Shown here: positions 36,851 through 47,000 of the stretch, in pieces
How the letters are laid out: the number at the start of each line of letters is the position of its first letter
Position numbering within the stretch: position 1 is the stretch's first letter
From: Bacteroidaceae bacterium
Lineage (GTDB): Bacteria; Bacteroidota; Bacteroidia; Bacteroidales; Bacteroidaceae
NCBI GenBank assembly: GCA_017555585.1
Contig: JAFZGA010000002.1
Span: 83,159 to 147,158 of the forward strand
Direction: 5' to 3'
Length of the DNA: 64,000 nucleotides
The notes under the pieces: generated by a model
What the model saw: only the letters and a program-made list of their open reading frames with translations
Databases searched by the model: none
Told to the model about the DNA's origin: nothing
Position numbers and translations under genes: made by a program

Positions 36851-38605
36851 TTATTTCCCAAAAATAAATAAAAGTTTATTAAAGAAATTTGAAATAGGCT
36901 TTTCGCGATCATAAATTTCACCTAAAGCAGATAAAGCCTCTTTGGTTTCAGACTTTTTATACCATTTCACAGCCTCACTATATGAGCGCTTTACCCCTTG
37001 TCCAAATCTATAACAGGTCGCTAAACAAAACATTGCATCCTTGTGTCCGTGTTCTGCAGCTCTGCGATACCATTTAATGGCTTCATCATATGACTGTTCA
37101 ACTCCATCACCGTATTCAAAACATCTACCTAGTTTATGTTGAGCTTCTGCACAATCTAATTCAGCAGCTAATTTGTAATATCTAAAAGCTTCATTGTATT
37201 GTTTATCTATATATGCACTATTTGCAAAATCCATTATTAATAAAACATCATCTACGCTGTCGTAAAAAATCAAATTACAAATATTATTAACTGTAGCCAA
37301 TCCCTTTTTGCTTAATCTGAACTTAATAATGTGAGATATGATAATATCGTGATTATAAGTATTTATCTGTAATAGCTTAGCATCACTGAGTGGAATTACA
37401 TACTCCTTACCTACCGGTACTTCCAGCTGTAAAAGATCTATATCTGCATCAATAAATAGCTTATTAAGAAGATTTGTGTTATTATTGTTTTTTACAATTC
37501 TATTAAGAATGCTCCAATCCAATGGAATTTCATCACCTTTATATAATGTATCACAAACAGCATATAACGATGTATATATTGTATTTACAAACCCTTTTTT
37601 CCAAGTTTTTCCATTATCTTCTGTGACAAGCCCACGTATATTTGTTGAAAGAGTAAAATCAAGTCTTATAAACTTATTTTTCTTGTTTACAACAACATTC
37701 TTAATCTTAAGGTGTGATAATTTCTTATATCCATAATTAATGAGTTTTTCAACCTTAATATCGAATGGATCGTTATTAATACTAATGTCTGTATTTATAC
37801 AATCTAAACATTTACAACGATCTTTACCTATTATAACTTGGCAAGTCCATTCATGACCTTCGACAAATTCTCCTTTAAGAAAAATTTCACTATAACTAAC
37901 ATCTATGTCAAGTAATTTTATGAAACGTTCTGTCTTTTCATCTTGTTCTTCATTATAAAAGTAAGGTTCAATACATATGTAGAAATTTTTACCAATAGAA
38001 CACTTTTGAATTAAGTTACCAAAAGTTTCTAGATTAAAATAATCGTCTGCTAAATCTATTACATTAGAAAAAATATGAAGAGTAGGGATAGATTCGTCTA
38101 TGATTATGTCATTTGTTGTTAAATCATCAAAACCTTTAAGAATGGTGATTATTTCAGCTTTTGGAAAAAAGCAAGAAACGTGCAAGGCAGCTCTTTTAAG
38201 AGCTAATTCAGATGGTTCTATTAATATTACCCTTCGCACGTTTTGGCTTTTGCCTGTTTCGCGTAAAAAATCCGCATAGCAAATTGTTCCAATTGCTTGA
38301 CCACAACCATAATCTATAATATCAATAGTCGAATTTTCTGCAAAGTCTTTGGGAAGATGTTTAAAAGCATGTTGAAGTTTTGCTTCATGCATTAAACCAA
38401 GTGCATGGAGATACATATTTAGTTCAGGCTCGCTTTGTAGTTTGCACACTCCATGTTGAATACTATCATATACCTCTTTGTTTAAATCAGAGGGTAGTCT
38501 TTTTGTGAATTCAATAGAAACGGAGCGAATTGAACGAAAATCAATATTCTTTATTCGTTCAATTGTATATGCATAATTGGTGCCTTTCTCAATATATTTA
38601 GCCAT
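36851..38605 (-). CDS. Methyltransferase-like protein with C-terminal Sel1 repeats
   Basis: 584 aa. Residues about 85-260 resemble a Rossmann methyltransferase, with motif I IIDYGCGQAIGT and a following acidic motif II (RRVILIEPSE). The C-terminal part (about 470-570) has Sel1-type repeats: AEAQHKLGRCFEYGDGVEQSYDEAIKWYRRAAEHG, then KDAMFCLATCYRFGQGVKRSYSEAVKWYKK. Sel1 repeats bind protein partners. Its start is 2 bp from the DUF1848 stop, so the two gene products probably work together. The substrate is unknown, and AdoMet binding is predicted from motif I only. Confidence 0.6.
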   Translation of the reverse strand: MAKYIEKGTNYAYTIERIKNIDFRSIRSVSIEFTKRLPSDLNKEVYDSIQHGVCKLQSEPELNMYLHALGLMHEAKLQHAFKHLPKDFAENSTIDIIDYGCGQAIGTICYADFLRETGKSQNVRRVILIEPSELALKRAALHVSCFFPKAEIITILKGFDDLTTNDIIIDESIPTLHIFSNVIDLADDYFNLETFGNLIQKCSIGKNFYICIEPYFYNEEQDEKTERFIKLLDIDVSYSEIFLKGEFVEGHEWTCQVIIGKDRCKCLDCINTDISINNDPFDIKVEKLINYGYKKLSHLKIKNVVVNKKNKFIRLDFTLSTNIRGLVTEDNGKTWKKGFVNTIYTSLYAVCDTLYKGDEIPLDWSILNRIVKNNNNTNLLNKLFIDADIDLLQLEVPVGKEYVIPLSDAKLLQINTYNHDIIISHIIKFRLSKKGLATVNNICNLIFYDSVDDVLLIMDFANSAYIDKQYNEAFRYYKLAAELDCAEAQHKLGRCFEYGDGVEQSYDEAIKWYRRAAEHGHKDAMFCLATCYRFGQGVKRSYSEAVKWYKKSETKEALSALGEIYDREKPISNFFNKLLFIFGK

Positions 38606-38607
38606 GA

Positions 38608-39693
38608 TTATTTGTCTGTGATTGTTTCTGCAAATGGACTTTTTTTGTGTTGTTGCCAGTTGCTTACTGCAGTTTCCTTACTTGTATTGGCATAGCAGTA
38701 CTCGCAAAGGTGAGGACAGGTGTTATACTCACCAATATCTTTTGATTTCATACAGCCACAAAATTCTCTCTGTCCTTTATCTTTGTTACTCTTGTTTATT
38801 ATTGCATACTCCCCATTATCAAGAAGAATGGCATCTTGTGGAATGGCTGGTGATTCTTCCATTGCGAAGAGATCCTGTTGAACAACATGGGGCTGCAATA
38901 TTTCAGCATTAAGGAATTTCATCAGTTCCGGTGAGCGATAGCCCAAACGGACTATAAGCTTGTCATCGACACAATGATTGTGTTTAATACCGAATTGCTC
39001 AATATCGATCTTTTCGCCACAGGTTGCAAGTTCATACCCCCACTTCTTGTTCAACTCTGCAAGTTTTGACGCGAACTCCATCATAGAGGACTCATCCCAT
39101 TCTTTATATCGGATATTGTTCTTTTCAAGATTTGCCTTCACTTTACGATATGAAGCAATATCTGCAAAACTGAAAACAAGTTTCTCTGTATATCCATAGA
39201 GACTATCACCAATAAATTCAATTTTACGGAGCAAATCATCAACACCTATAGTTTCTGTAAGAATAAGAGGATCAAAACGCCATATGACAGCACCTTTGCC
39301 AAGTTTCTCCACTAAAAGTTTGAATGTCTCAATTCTTTCCGTAATAGGCCTGACTGCTTTTTCTAGTCTTTCCTGCTCGTAATCATTGAGAGTGTATTGT
39401 ATATAGCAAGCAATACCTTTTTTTTTCAAATCGTCTATGTGACTTAAAATAGGACGAGGATTCTTTGACCAGAACACAATAAACTTGGTATCTTCATAGG
39501 ATACATAAGACTTAACCCCATTAAAAGGATTAGTCCAAGCTGAATACCCCTTATTCAGCCTATGGAAGAACCAATCCGAATAAAATGCAGGTATATCTGT
39601 ACTGCGACTCGCAGAAACTACAACAGGAAATGTTGCTTTTGCAACGGTTCCGTTATCGAGTACAATAGTTCTATCTTCTTGTTTTTTCGCCAT
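38608..39693 (-). CDS. DUF1848-family protein
   Basis: 361 aa from MAKKQEDRTIVLDNG; the longer frame upstream crosses AT-rich leader DNA. The body (VVSASRSTDIPAFYSDWFFHRLNKG..., FWSKNPRPILSHIDDL, YTLNDYEQ, WRFDPLILTE) matches DUF1848, whose core resembles radical-SAM-type barrels. A cysteine group, CGCMKSKDIGEYNTCPHLCEYCYAN, lies at about residues 322-346 and could bind an Fe-S cluster. Linked to the methyltransferase-like/Sel1 gene. Confidence 0.75.
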   Translation of the reverse strand: MAKKQEDRTIVLDNGTVAKATFPVVVSASRSTDIPAFYSDWFFHRLNKGYSAWTNPFNGVKSYVSYEDTKFIVFWSKNPRPILSHIDDLKKKGIACYIQYTLNDYEQERLEKAVRPITERIETFKLLVEKLGKGAVIWRFDPLILTETIGVDDLLRKIEFIGDSLYGYTEKLVFSFADIASYRKVKANLEKNNIRYKEWDESSMMEFASKLAELNKKWGYELATCGEKIDIEQFGIKHNHCVDDKLIVRLGYRSPELMKFLNAEILQPHVVQQDLFAMEESPAIPQDAILLDNGEYAIINKSNKDKGQREFCGCMKSKDIGEYNTCPHLCEYCYANTSKETAVSNWQQHKKSPFAETITDK

Positions 39694-39779
39694 ATATTTT
39701 ATACTCTTACTGCAAATATATCGATTTATTCGATGTAATGACAAATGAACTTTAGAAAGTTTTTAATTGGTTTAAATAA

Positions 39780-40012
39780 ATGTTTGGATACTGAAAAATA
39801 AGCAAACGACAAATATATTTTTTATATAGAATTTGTATTTTCAATTCGGTTATTTTTCACTTCAAAGGGATTCGATTGTCTTACGACACACCCACTGTGC
39901 GAGTCTTAACTCATTTAGCGACCGTCATTTACGAGTTGCCGGTTTCTTAGGGATAAGATGGCCAGGTACTTAGGGACGGTTTGAATGCAAACGCCCCACA
40001 GTACTAGCCCAA
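39780..40012 (+). repeat. 233-bp junction repeat, copy B
   Basis: Same length and same placement, directly before a gene-end copy, as 35007-35239. Strongly similar at its start and diverged toward the end. Confidence 0.75.
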
Positions 40013-40503
40013 ATGACAGATACAATGGGCCGTATGCACTCAGACGTTCAGCTAACTTTGTTTTCCTCCTTCTCGCTCGGCAAAACAAGCAAGTTTCTTT
40101 TGCGCTCGCTCGTGCGTCGGTTCGCAGGTTTTCTCAGTACTACCACACACGCCAAGATGATGGTTCCTTAAGTATCGGTGACAACCTGGGTGGTTGGTGC
40201 TCCAAAAAGACAAGGATGCCCAACAGAGTTGGGCTATCGCAGTTGATATCGCTGGCGCATTGAGCAAGTAATATGCAAGCGAGTGAGTGAAAATTTATTT
40301 TCACACGCAACGAGCGCAGCTATTACTCGCCAAGGCGTAGCCGAAGGCAGTGTAATTAGCTAAAACCTAATACTTTATAGAGAGTTGTCCCAGTGGGGGT
40401 AGCTCTCTTTTTTGTGCCTATATTAAATGCTACTAAACTATAAACTTCAACACCACTACCCTAATAAAAGTTGTTATTTAAGGCTCAATTTTCCTTGCGA
40501 CGG
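40013..40503 (+). pseudogene. Degenerate GGGtGRT gene end, copy 4, with att tail
   Basis: Starts with the same ATGACAGATACAATGGGCCG and ends GCATTGAGCAAGTAA (40271). It is broken by an insertion of about 70 bp (about 40055-40120), by small indels, and by another insertion of about 85 bp after the stop. A terminator (40379-40411), the CAACACCACTACCCTAA block and one GCGACGG (40497) follow. The farthest from the intact gene and the most decayed of the copies. Confidence 0.85.
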
Positions 40504-40813
40504 TATAAGTTGATTTACCCCTATTTTTACTATAAAATTCAAAAAAAGTTTTCACAAGTACCATACCAGCACCTTTGCAAAGGGCAAGACCCTACTTTTA
40601 TCAGATTCTCCTGATATAACATCCTCTATCGCTGTATATCTCTACATGCCCATTTAAGGTTACAGCAATATCACGCCCAACTCATCTTGCTTGGCTTGCA
40701 TTACCATGAACTATTGTTCTCTGATAGAACCTCTTTCGTCGTAGAGTTCCACTTTACATAAAGTAATTTTAACGATGTACATAGCTTTTTAAATCAATCT
40801 ACGGATTATTTAA
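40504..40813. other. Degenerate intergenic DNA
   Basis: No intact gene. On the minus strand short coding-like pieces occur, for example MYIVKITLCKVELYDERG starting near 40780, all interrupted by stops within 25 codons. It looks like a decayed gene or element end. Confidence 0.35.
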
Positions 40814-41536
40814 TTATATTCTATCAATTATATCACTCACAAAAGCAAGTGAATTCTCAAGATGAGTAAAAACAGAATATTCTTCAGGTTTATGCGCATT
40901 GAAATACCCGCAACTTATATTGCAACAAGAAATTTGTAAGCCACGTTCCTTAAGAGCAACGACATCTGTACGACCACCGTCCACACACACATAGTTATAC
41001 TTTTGAAGTAGGTCGTTAGGAATAAAATCGTTATCACAAAGACGAATATTCCCCTTACCAACAGTTACCACTTCATTGTTTCCCTTGCGGTCAACAGCAA
41101 GAATATAACGCACATCGTCAAAGAAAGCAAGTGAGCAGGCCATAGAGCCACGACAACCGGGCATTTCCCCATCACGCTCCTCCTGAACAAAAAGTGCAAC
41201 CTTAAGCACCTGTTTCGTGTGTAACAGGTGACTTATTATCCACAGACCATTTTTATCATCGGCACCAATGCCAACGTGTTCCCCCTGGTTGTCAACAGCA
41301 TATATCAAATCACCATCAACAATGATATTCCTTTCCGTTGGAGCATGCACCTCATCAAAATGCGCTGTTACACAAGGATAACTTCCAGCAATACCTTTTG
41401 TTATAAATATATTACCAATGCAATCCTCCTCAATAGTAAGTTCCAAATCAGCAAGTAGCCCAATAAAAAAACTCTTTATCAGTCCTTCATAGCCCGACTT
41501 ACTGTTTATTGTATAAAGTGATTTCAGAAGTTCCAT
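40814..41536 (-). CDS. M20/M42-like metallopeptidase
   Basis: 240 aa from MELLKSLYTINSKSGYEG. Metal-site residues are visible: His59 and Asp61 in TAHFDEVH, Asp93/Asp94 in GADDKNG, a Glu pair at 119-120 in VQEERDGEMPG, and further Asp at AVDR and His at AHKPEE. The chain is shorter than typical M20 enzymes (about 350-450 aa) because the dimerisation domain is reduced, closer to small M42-like forms. Likely a zinc aminopeptidase or deacylase. The channel gene stop is 20 bp upstream, so the two may be co-transcribed, away from the zinc-ribbon cluster. Confidence 0.75.
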   Translation of the reverse strand: MELLKSLYTINSKSGYEGLIKSFFIGLLADLELTIEEDCIGNIFITKGIAGSYPCVTAHFDEVHAPTERNIIVDGDLIYAVDNQGEHVGIGADDKNGLWIISHLLHTKQVLKVALFVQEERDGEMPGCRGSMACSLAFFDDVRYILAVDRKGNNEVVTVGKGNIRLCDNDFIPNDLLQKYNYVCVDGGRTDVVALKERGLQISCCNISCGYFNAHKPEEYSVFTHLENSLAFVSDIIDRI

Positions 41537-41556
41537 AATCAATAGTAAATAAATAA

Positions 41557-43239
41557 TCAATAACCACTCTTCTTTTCCTTTAGCTCAGGAGTATATACCT
41601 TTTCCACATCACTTTCAAAATGATGATTAAGAGCATCTGCAATAGTTTTTGCAATGGCAATACGTCGCATATCCCACAGACAGGCACTCCAGGCTATGCG
41701 AAGGATAATATTATTGCGACAGCCCTTACCTTCTTGAAACTTGCGTGCAAAAAGATTTTTGGTTGCTGCTGTATGGTAACGTTGATGATCAGATTCCATC
41801 TCGAATTTATCCTTGAGTTCAGCAGTCAAATCTTCGTAGAAATCACGGTAAGCCGGCATATCCTCTATCACAAGATTATCACCCTCAAAACGTTCATCAC
41901 CCTTTTCTCCACCTGCCGTAAAATGAAAAATCGTTGGATATACAGGCTCGTTCGCACCACTTGCTACCAAAGTTGTAAGTGTCCAACTTCCATCTCTCGA
42001 TGTCAGACGTTCCAAGTCCTCCATATAAAGAGGAAGATTCTCTTCGTGATTCACATCAGCAAAGGTATAATACGAACGATAAGGACGTATCTCGCCTATC
42101 TCACGGCTTATGTAGTTGAAACCACCGATCATAGCAAGATAATACGAAAAGTTGCCTATACAAGGATCGGCAAGGCTCGATGGTGATACAATAGTAATCT
42201 TTGAGCCACGATCAATGTAACAGCCATATGGACGATTGACAATAAAATGTTCTACTGCCAATTTATCCATAGGATGTTCATCAATTGTTTGAGTAACGGC
42301 AAGATTTATCAAGCGAAAATTATTCGATTCTTCCACCGCATCCATAATATCATCAGCCTTCAGTCCCATTCTTGCTTGTATGTCACATATCGACAGATGT
42401 TGCGGTATTATCATAAAACCGGTTGGACGATCAAGTTTCCTTTCAAAAGCAATCTGCAATTTTAAAATATTCTTCTGATTTTTATCGTTCTGTTTCTCAT
42501 TCTCCATAGCCTCGGAGAATCCAGAACCAATAAGACCGGCAGGTACCGCAAACAATGCAATACCAAGCAGACCTATGACGCAGGCAATAAGTCTGCCCAC
42601 AAAGGTTATTGGCGGAGTGTCGGCAAAGTTGCCGGGGTCACCTATATACTGTGCAAAAGCCCAGATAACCGATTTAAAACCATTGTCATATACATCGGGT
42701 TGAGCATTATGCTCATAAAAGAAGAGCACGAACGAGAGCATCAGCGTCACAATAGCCAAGAATTGGAACGACACCCACATCTCTTTTGCCTTGGATGAAA
42801 TGGCTGTCTGCAACAGACGGAAAGAGTGCATGTAGCGGAACACCCTGAGCAGGCGCAGTACGCGCAATGCCTTAAGCACAGAGTATGGCAGCGGAATGAA
42901 CATCTGCACATAAAAAGTATAGGTCGACAGGATATCTATGAGACCATAGAATGTAAAGCAATACCTTATCCTGCCCCAGAAACCCTTGTACTTCTCGTCC
43001 AGTTCATCGGCTGCCCAAATGCGCAATGTAACCTCAATGGTAAAAGTAATAACAGTTACAATGTCAATCACCGAAAGCACCTTCTCGCACAACGGGCCCA
43101 CATTGAACGTAGATATAAAAACAGAAAGGGTACTCAACACTATGAGACCAATGATTGCATAGTCGGGGTAGTTCTCCCATTGTTTTGTGCGTAAGTCGTT
43201 ATCGAATATGCGCGCAAGATTTTTCTTGAACTTTTGCAT
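41557..43239 (-). CDS. Voltage-gated-like ion channel with unusual pore and large C-terminal domain
   Basis: 560 aa. Six membrane helices of the voltage-gated superfamily lie in residues about 25-240, with an Arg-rich S4 (VLKALRVLRLLRVFRYMHSF, 121-140). The pore loop, however, reads FAQYIGDPGNFADTPP (about 195-210) instead of TVGYGD, so it is not a standard K+ selectivity filter. The S6 end is GIALFAVPAGLIGSG. The cytosolic C-terminus of about 310 residues is soluble, with no recognised cNMP or RCK domain. The pore region has a close relative at 59974. It is divergent from the zinc-ribbon cluster and may be its membrane partner. Confidence 0.75.
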   Translation of the reverse strand: MQKFKKNLARIFDNDLRTKQWENYPDYAIIGLIVLSTLSVFISTFNVGPLCEKVLSVIDIVTVITFTIEVTLRIWAADELDEKYKGFWGRIRYCFTFYGLIDILSTYTFYVQMFIPLPYSVLKALRVLRLLRVFRYMHSFRLLQTAISSKAKEMWVSFQFLAIVTLMLSFVLFFYEHNAQPDVYDNGFKSVIWAFAQYIGDPGNFADTPPITFVGRLIACVIGLLGIALFAVPAGLIGSGFSEAMENEKQNDKNQKNILKLQIAFERKLDRPTGFMIIPQHLSICDIQARMGLKADDIMDAVEESNNFRLINLAVTQTIDEHPMDKLAVEHFIVNRPYGCYIDRGSKITIVSPSSLADPCIGNFSYYLAMIGGFNYISREIGEIRPYRSYYTFADVNHEENLPLYMEDLERLTSRDGSWTLTTLVASGANEPVYPTIFHFTAGGEKGDERFEGDNLVIEDMPAYRDFYEDLTAELKDKFEMESDHQRYHTAATKNLFARKFQEGKGCRNNIILRIAWSACLWDMRRIAIAKTIADALNHHFESDVEKVYTPELKEKKSGY

Positions 43240-43361
43240 CTGTTTAATTTATTTTGCTGTTTTAAGTGTCCTAAATATTGTGTAAATGAGAAAACAGGAT
43301 TCGGATGTATTTAACTATATCTGAATTCTGTTTTCAAATATAAGTATAAATTGATTCATAA

Positions 43362-43442
43362 TCAAGCCACAGTTGTGAATTGGCTGAGAAACTCCTTTGT
43401 CAATACTGAATCGGGAACTGCGTTGTGATCTTCTTGCTTCAT
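43362..43442 (-). pseudogene. Possible transposase N-terminal fragment
   Basis: A 26-codon frame, MKQEDHNAVPDSVLTKEFLSQF and four more residues. The FLSQF segment recalls the start of IS256-type transposases, but it stops there. Weak evidence; may be chance. Confidence 0.2.
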
Positions 43443-43732
43443 AATAATGTGTGTTTGGGTAAATGTATAAATAAAAAATTACAGAGTCCGTATTTTGAAC
43501 CCTGTAATCTCTATTTACACAAAATTATGGATAGTCCCTTTTCTTGCGACTTATTCGCGACCATTTTTGCCATTTTTTGAAAATGATCGCAAAAACAGCT
43601 TTAAGTCTCTGTAAAACAAAAAGATAAACAGTTTTTAAGAGCTTCATATTGTCAAATTTTTAATATTAAGAACCAACTATTTTGATTCACTTAAATATTT
43701 GATAACTATAATATAAAAAAGTTGTTATCGAA

Positions 43733-43763
43733 TTGTAGGTTTAGAAACTTTTGGTTATTTTTG
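43733..43763 (+). promoter_or_regulatory. Candidate promoter of the zinc-ribbon/SPFH cluster
   Basis: TTG (43733-43735), 20 bases, then TATTTTTG (43756-43763), which matches TAnnTTTG. It would give a leader of about 245 bases before 44014. The 770-bp gap also holds a hairpin at about 43480-43505 and GCGAC repeats at 43545-43560 like those near the attachment repeats. Confidence 0.45.
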
Positions 43764-44013
43764 TAAATAGTTTGTAGTTTTTAATCAACATTTGTTTTAG
43801 TGTGTTAATAAGGACTAAAATGGACTAATATATCTTCGTTAAATTGTGTTTAATTTGCGAAAACTATTTTGCGCTATAGCGTCTTTAGGCGTGCTGTGAC
43901 GCGTAAATATGGTTTGCTGTCGACAATTTATAACAGCAAGTGCCACTTTGGAGTGGCCGAAAATGTGCCTTTGGTGACACAAACAACGACAATAACTTTA
44001 AAACAAAAATACT

Positions 44014-47000
44014 ATGAAATGCACTAATTGTGGGAATGAATTAAATCCCGGTCAGAAATTCTGTACAAAGTGTGGTACTCCGGCTCCAGAAACCAAGTCG
44101 GCAGGTTTGCAATGCCCATCTTGTGGCAAGGCGTTGAACCCCGGTCAAAAATTTTGTACAAAGTGTGGTACTCCGGCCCCGGCTCCCGAAGCCAAGTCGG
44201 CTGGTTTGCAATGTCCCTCTTGTGGCAAGGCTTTAAATCCCGGCCAAAAATTCTGTACAGGCTGTGGTACTCCGGCCCCGGCTCCCGAAGCCAAGTCGGC
44301 TGGTTTGCAATGTCCCTCTTGTGGCAAGGCTTTAAATCCCGGCCAAAAATTCTGTACAGGCTGTGGTACTCCTGTAGCACAGGTAGCTCCCGTTCAGCCG
44401 GGCGAAAAGGGCGTGTTCTCACGCATCGGTGCAGGAATTGCCAGTGCTGCAACCGGTGGTTCATTCTCGCAGGGCTATGCACAGCAACGCGATAGAGAGC
44501 ACGAGTTTGAAAATTTGAACAATATGGCCCAGTACGCTATAAAGAACGCCCGTGCCGAAATGAAGAAGTTCATCAAAGACCATAAAGATGCAATCTCTTA
44601 CGACGATGAGGCCGAGGTAAATTCAATTATTGAGAAAATTGAAGAGGCGCTTAACGATAAAAATGCAGAGCACGGCGACAAGAATTCAAAGATAAAGAAA
44701 TGTATTACAGCTCTCGAAAACAAGATTAGCAGCCTGCGCGTGAGAATAGAGGGTGGCAACACCGCTCAACAGGGTGCCCAACAAGATAGTCAGCAATCTG
44801 CCGGTAATAATACTCAGGCGGCTTGGGGACGTAGCCTTAACGAGTTTAACGAAGATGAGCTGAATGTTGTGCGCAACAAAGCTATTTGGGGTCTTCAGCC
44901 CGGACAGATTGCTCGCCGCATAACAGAGCGCGAACTCGACTCGGTTACAGGCCTTAATGGCTTCATCATCCAAGAGGGCTGCGAGGCAATGATATTTGTA
45001 AACGGTGCTCTTGTCGCCCAAATGGAGGCCGGTGCCTATAACGTGCCACAGCGTAGCGAACAACTGTTAAAGCAGGAGTTCGATAAGCTCTATGCCGAAA
45101 TGGAAAAACAGGACAAGGAGAAACGTGCAGCTGCCGATGCCAACAAAAAGCCCCAGACAGTTGCCGAGCGCGGTGGTCTTTTGGGTATTGCCGGTGGTTT
45201 CTTGCGTCGTGGCTGGGAATTTGTCTTTGGTGCCACACCGGCTAAAAAGGAGAAAACCAATCGCGACAACGAAGAGCGCGCACGTCGCCTGAAAGCCGAG
45301 GTTGAGAAGGCGCTCAAGGTCAAGAACCCCGAGCCTGTGATGTCTATCATTCTTGTGAGCAAGCGCAATATCTCGCTCAGTTTTGGTGGCGTCGATAACG
45401 GTAACGGCATTGATTATCAGCCCTATACAATTCCTGTTGGCATCTTTGATGTTCAAATGGGTGTTATGTTGCAGCTGAAGGTAACTAATATCAGCGCGTT
45501 TGCAACAAACTACCTTGCCGACAGAAATACCTGCACAAGCAATGACTTCTTTAAAATACTTGTAACAACCATTGAAAATTGCTTACGTCAGAACTTGCGC
45601 AATGTCGATTATCAGCGCGAGGGTCTTGCACCGGCAATGGTTGAGAATCTTAAAATACAAATTACAAACATCATTAACCAGCAGCTATTCGGTATCGAGT
45701 GTGCACAGGTGTTGCAAATTACCGACAGCAATGCCGACTTCGAGCGTTTCCGCAGTGTAGAGCGCGAACTCTACTGCACCGAGAAAGAGCTCGACTATCT
45801 ACAGCGTACAGGCGAGTTCCGCAACCGCTTGGCTATTGAGACCAACAAGCAGACTATTCAGCAGGCTACCAACGACGAGGATTTGCGTTACGCTTTGCAG
45901 CAGATTAACAAAGACCAGATGCTCCACGACGACGAGCTCGAGCAGTTCGTGCTGTTCCTCAATGCACAAAAACGCATACGCGAGGCAAAGAGCGACGAGG
46001 ACGAGCGTCAGGCATATATCGACCTCAAGAAGAGCGGTCTTATAAAGGACGAGGAACTTGAGGTTCTACAAGATGCACTCGAGCAGAACAAGATTCAGCG
46101 CGAGAGCATTACCGAGGTTCTACGCATACAGAACATGCACACTGTGGACGATGCACGTCTCAAGGCCGAGTGGGCTCTTGACGATATGAAGCAAGATCAC
46201 GACTGGGAGCGCGAAGACCTTGCACGTCGTCGCAACTGGGGCATCGAGGACGAGGAACGCGAGCGTCAGTGGCAGGTCGAGGATCAAGAGCTGCAGCGTA
46301 GTATAAACCACGATATGATGCGTGCTCAGCACGAGAACCAGATGACCGATGTTGAGCTTGACACTGCTCGCAAAATGGACGACTACAAGTTCGAGAACCG
46401 CGTTCGCGAGGACGACTACCAGTTCAACAAGGACGAGCGTCAGCGCAATGCCGACTGGGAACAGACACTGCGCGAGGAGCAGATGCGTCGCGAGAACGAG
46501 GAGACCGACTATACCCGTGCCCGCCAAGACAAGTTCGACGATGCCGAGCTTTCAAGAAGAAGTATGGAGGACAAGATGCGAATGATGCAGGCTATGGAAG
46601 AGGCCGACCTCAACAAACTGAAAGAGCAGAATCGCAGTGAAGAGGAAAAGGCTCGTACAGCGGCCGATGTTCAGATGAACAGAGACAACGTCGAGGCGAA
46701 TATGGACGCAGCAGCCATTGCTGCAAAACAAATAGCTCAATTGCAAGGCGATGGACAGGTTGCTCTTGCACAGGCACTTGGCAGTGGTAAAGTAAATGAA
46801 CTGTTGCAGAAGCAGATAGACAAGGACGATGCCCTTTATCAGAAGATGTTGCAGATGCAGCAAGCGCATGGCAACCAGAGCCAGGAGCAGATGATGGAGA
46901 TAGTGAAGATTATCGCCGGTGCAAATACGGCAAACCAGCAGGCGATGCAGCAGTTCCAGCAGCAACGTTACGACGATGCTGTGGCTATGAAGAACGAGTA

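Larger units (their letters stand above)
35404..40012. mobile_element. Integrative island 3 (about 4.6 kb, no integrase)
   Basis: Delimited by gene-end copies 3 and 4 and carrying four minus-strand genes, all AT-rich. No integrase gene is left, so it is a decayed island or a satellite that used an enzyme supplied by another element. Confidence 0.5.

Noticed and set aside
44098-44394. Regular repeats considered as CRISPR
   Set aside because: The 99-bp units are contiguous, in frame and encode zinc ribbons; there are no spacers.
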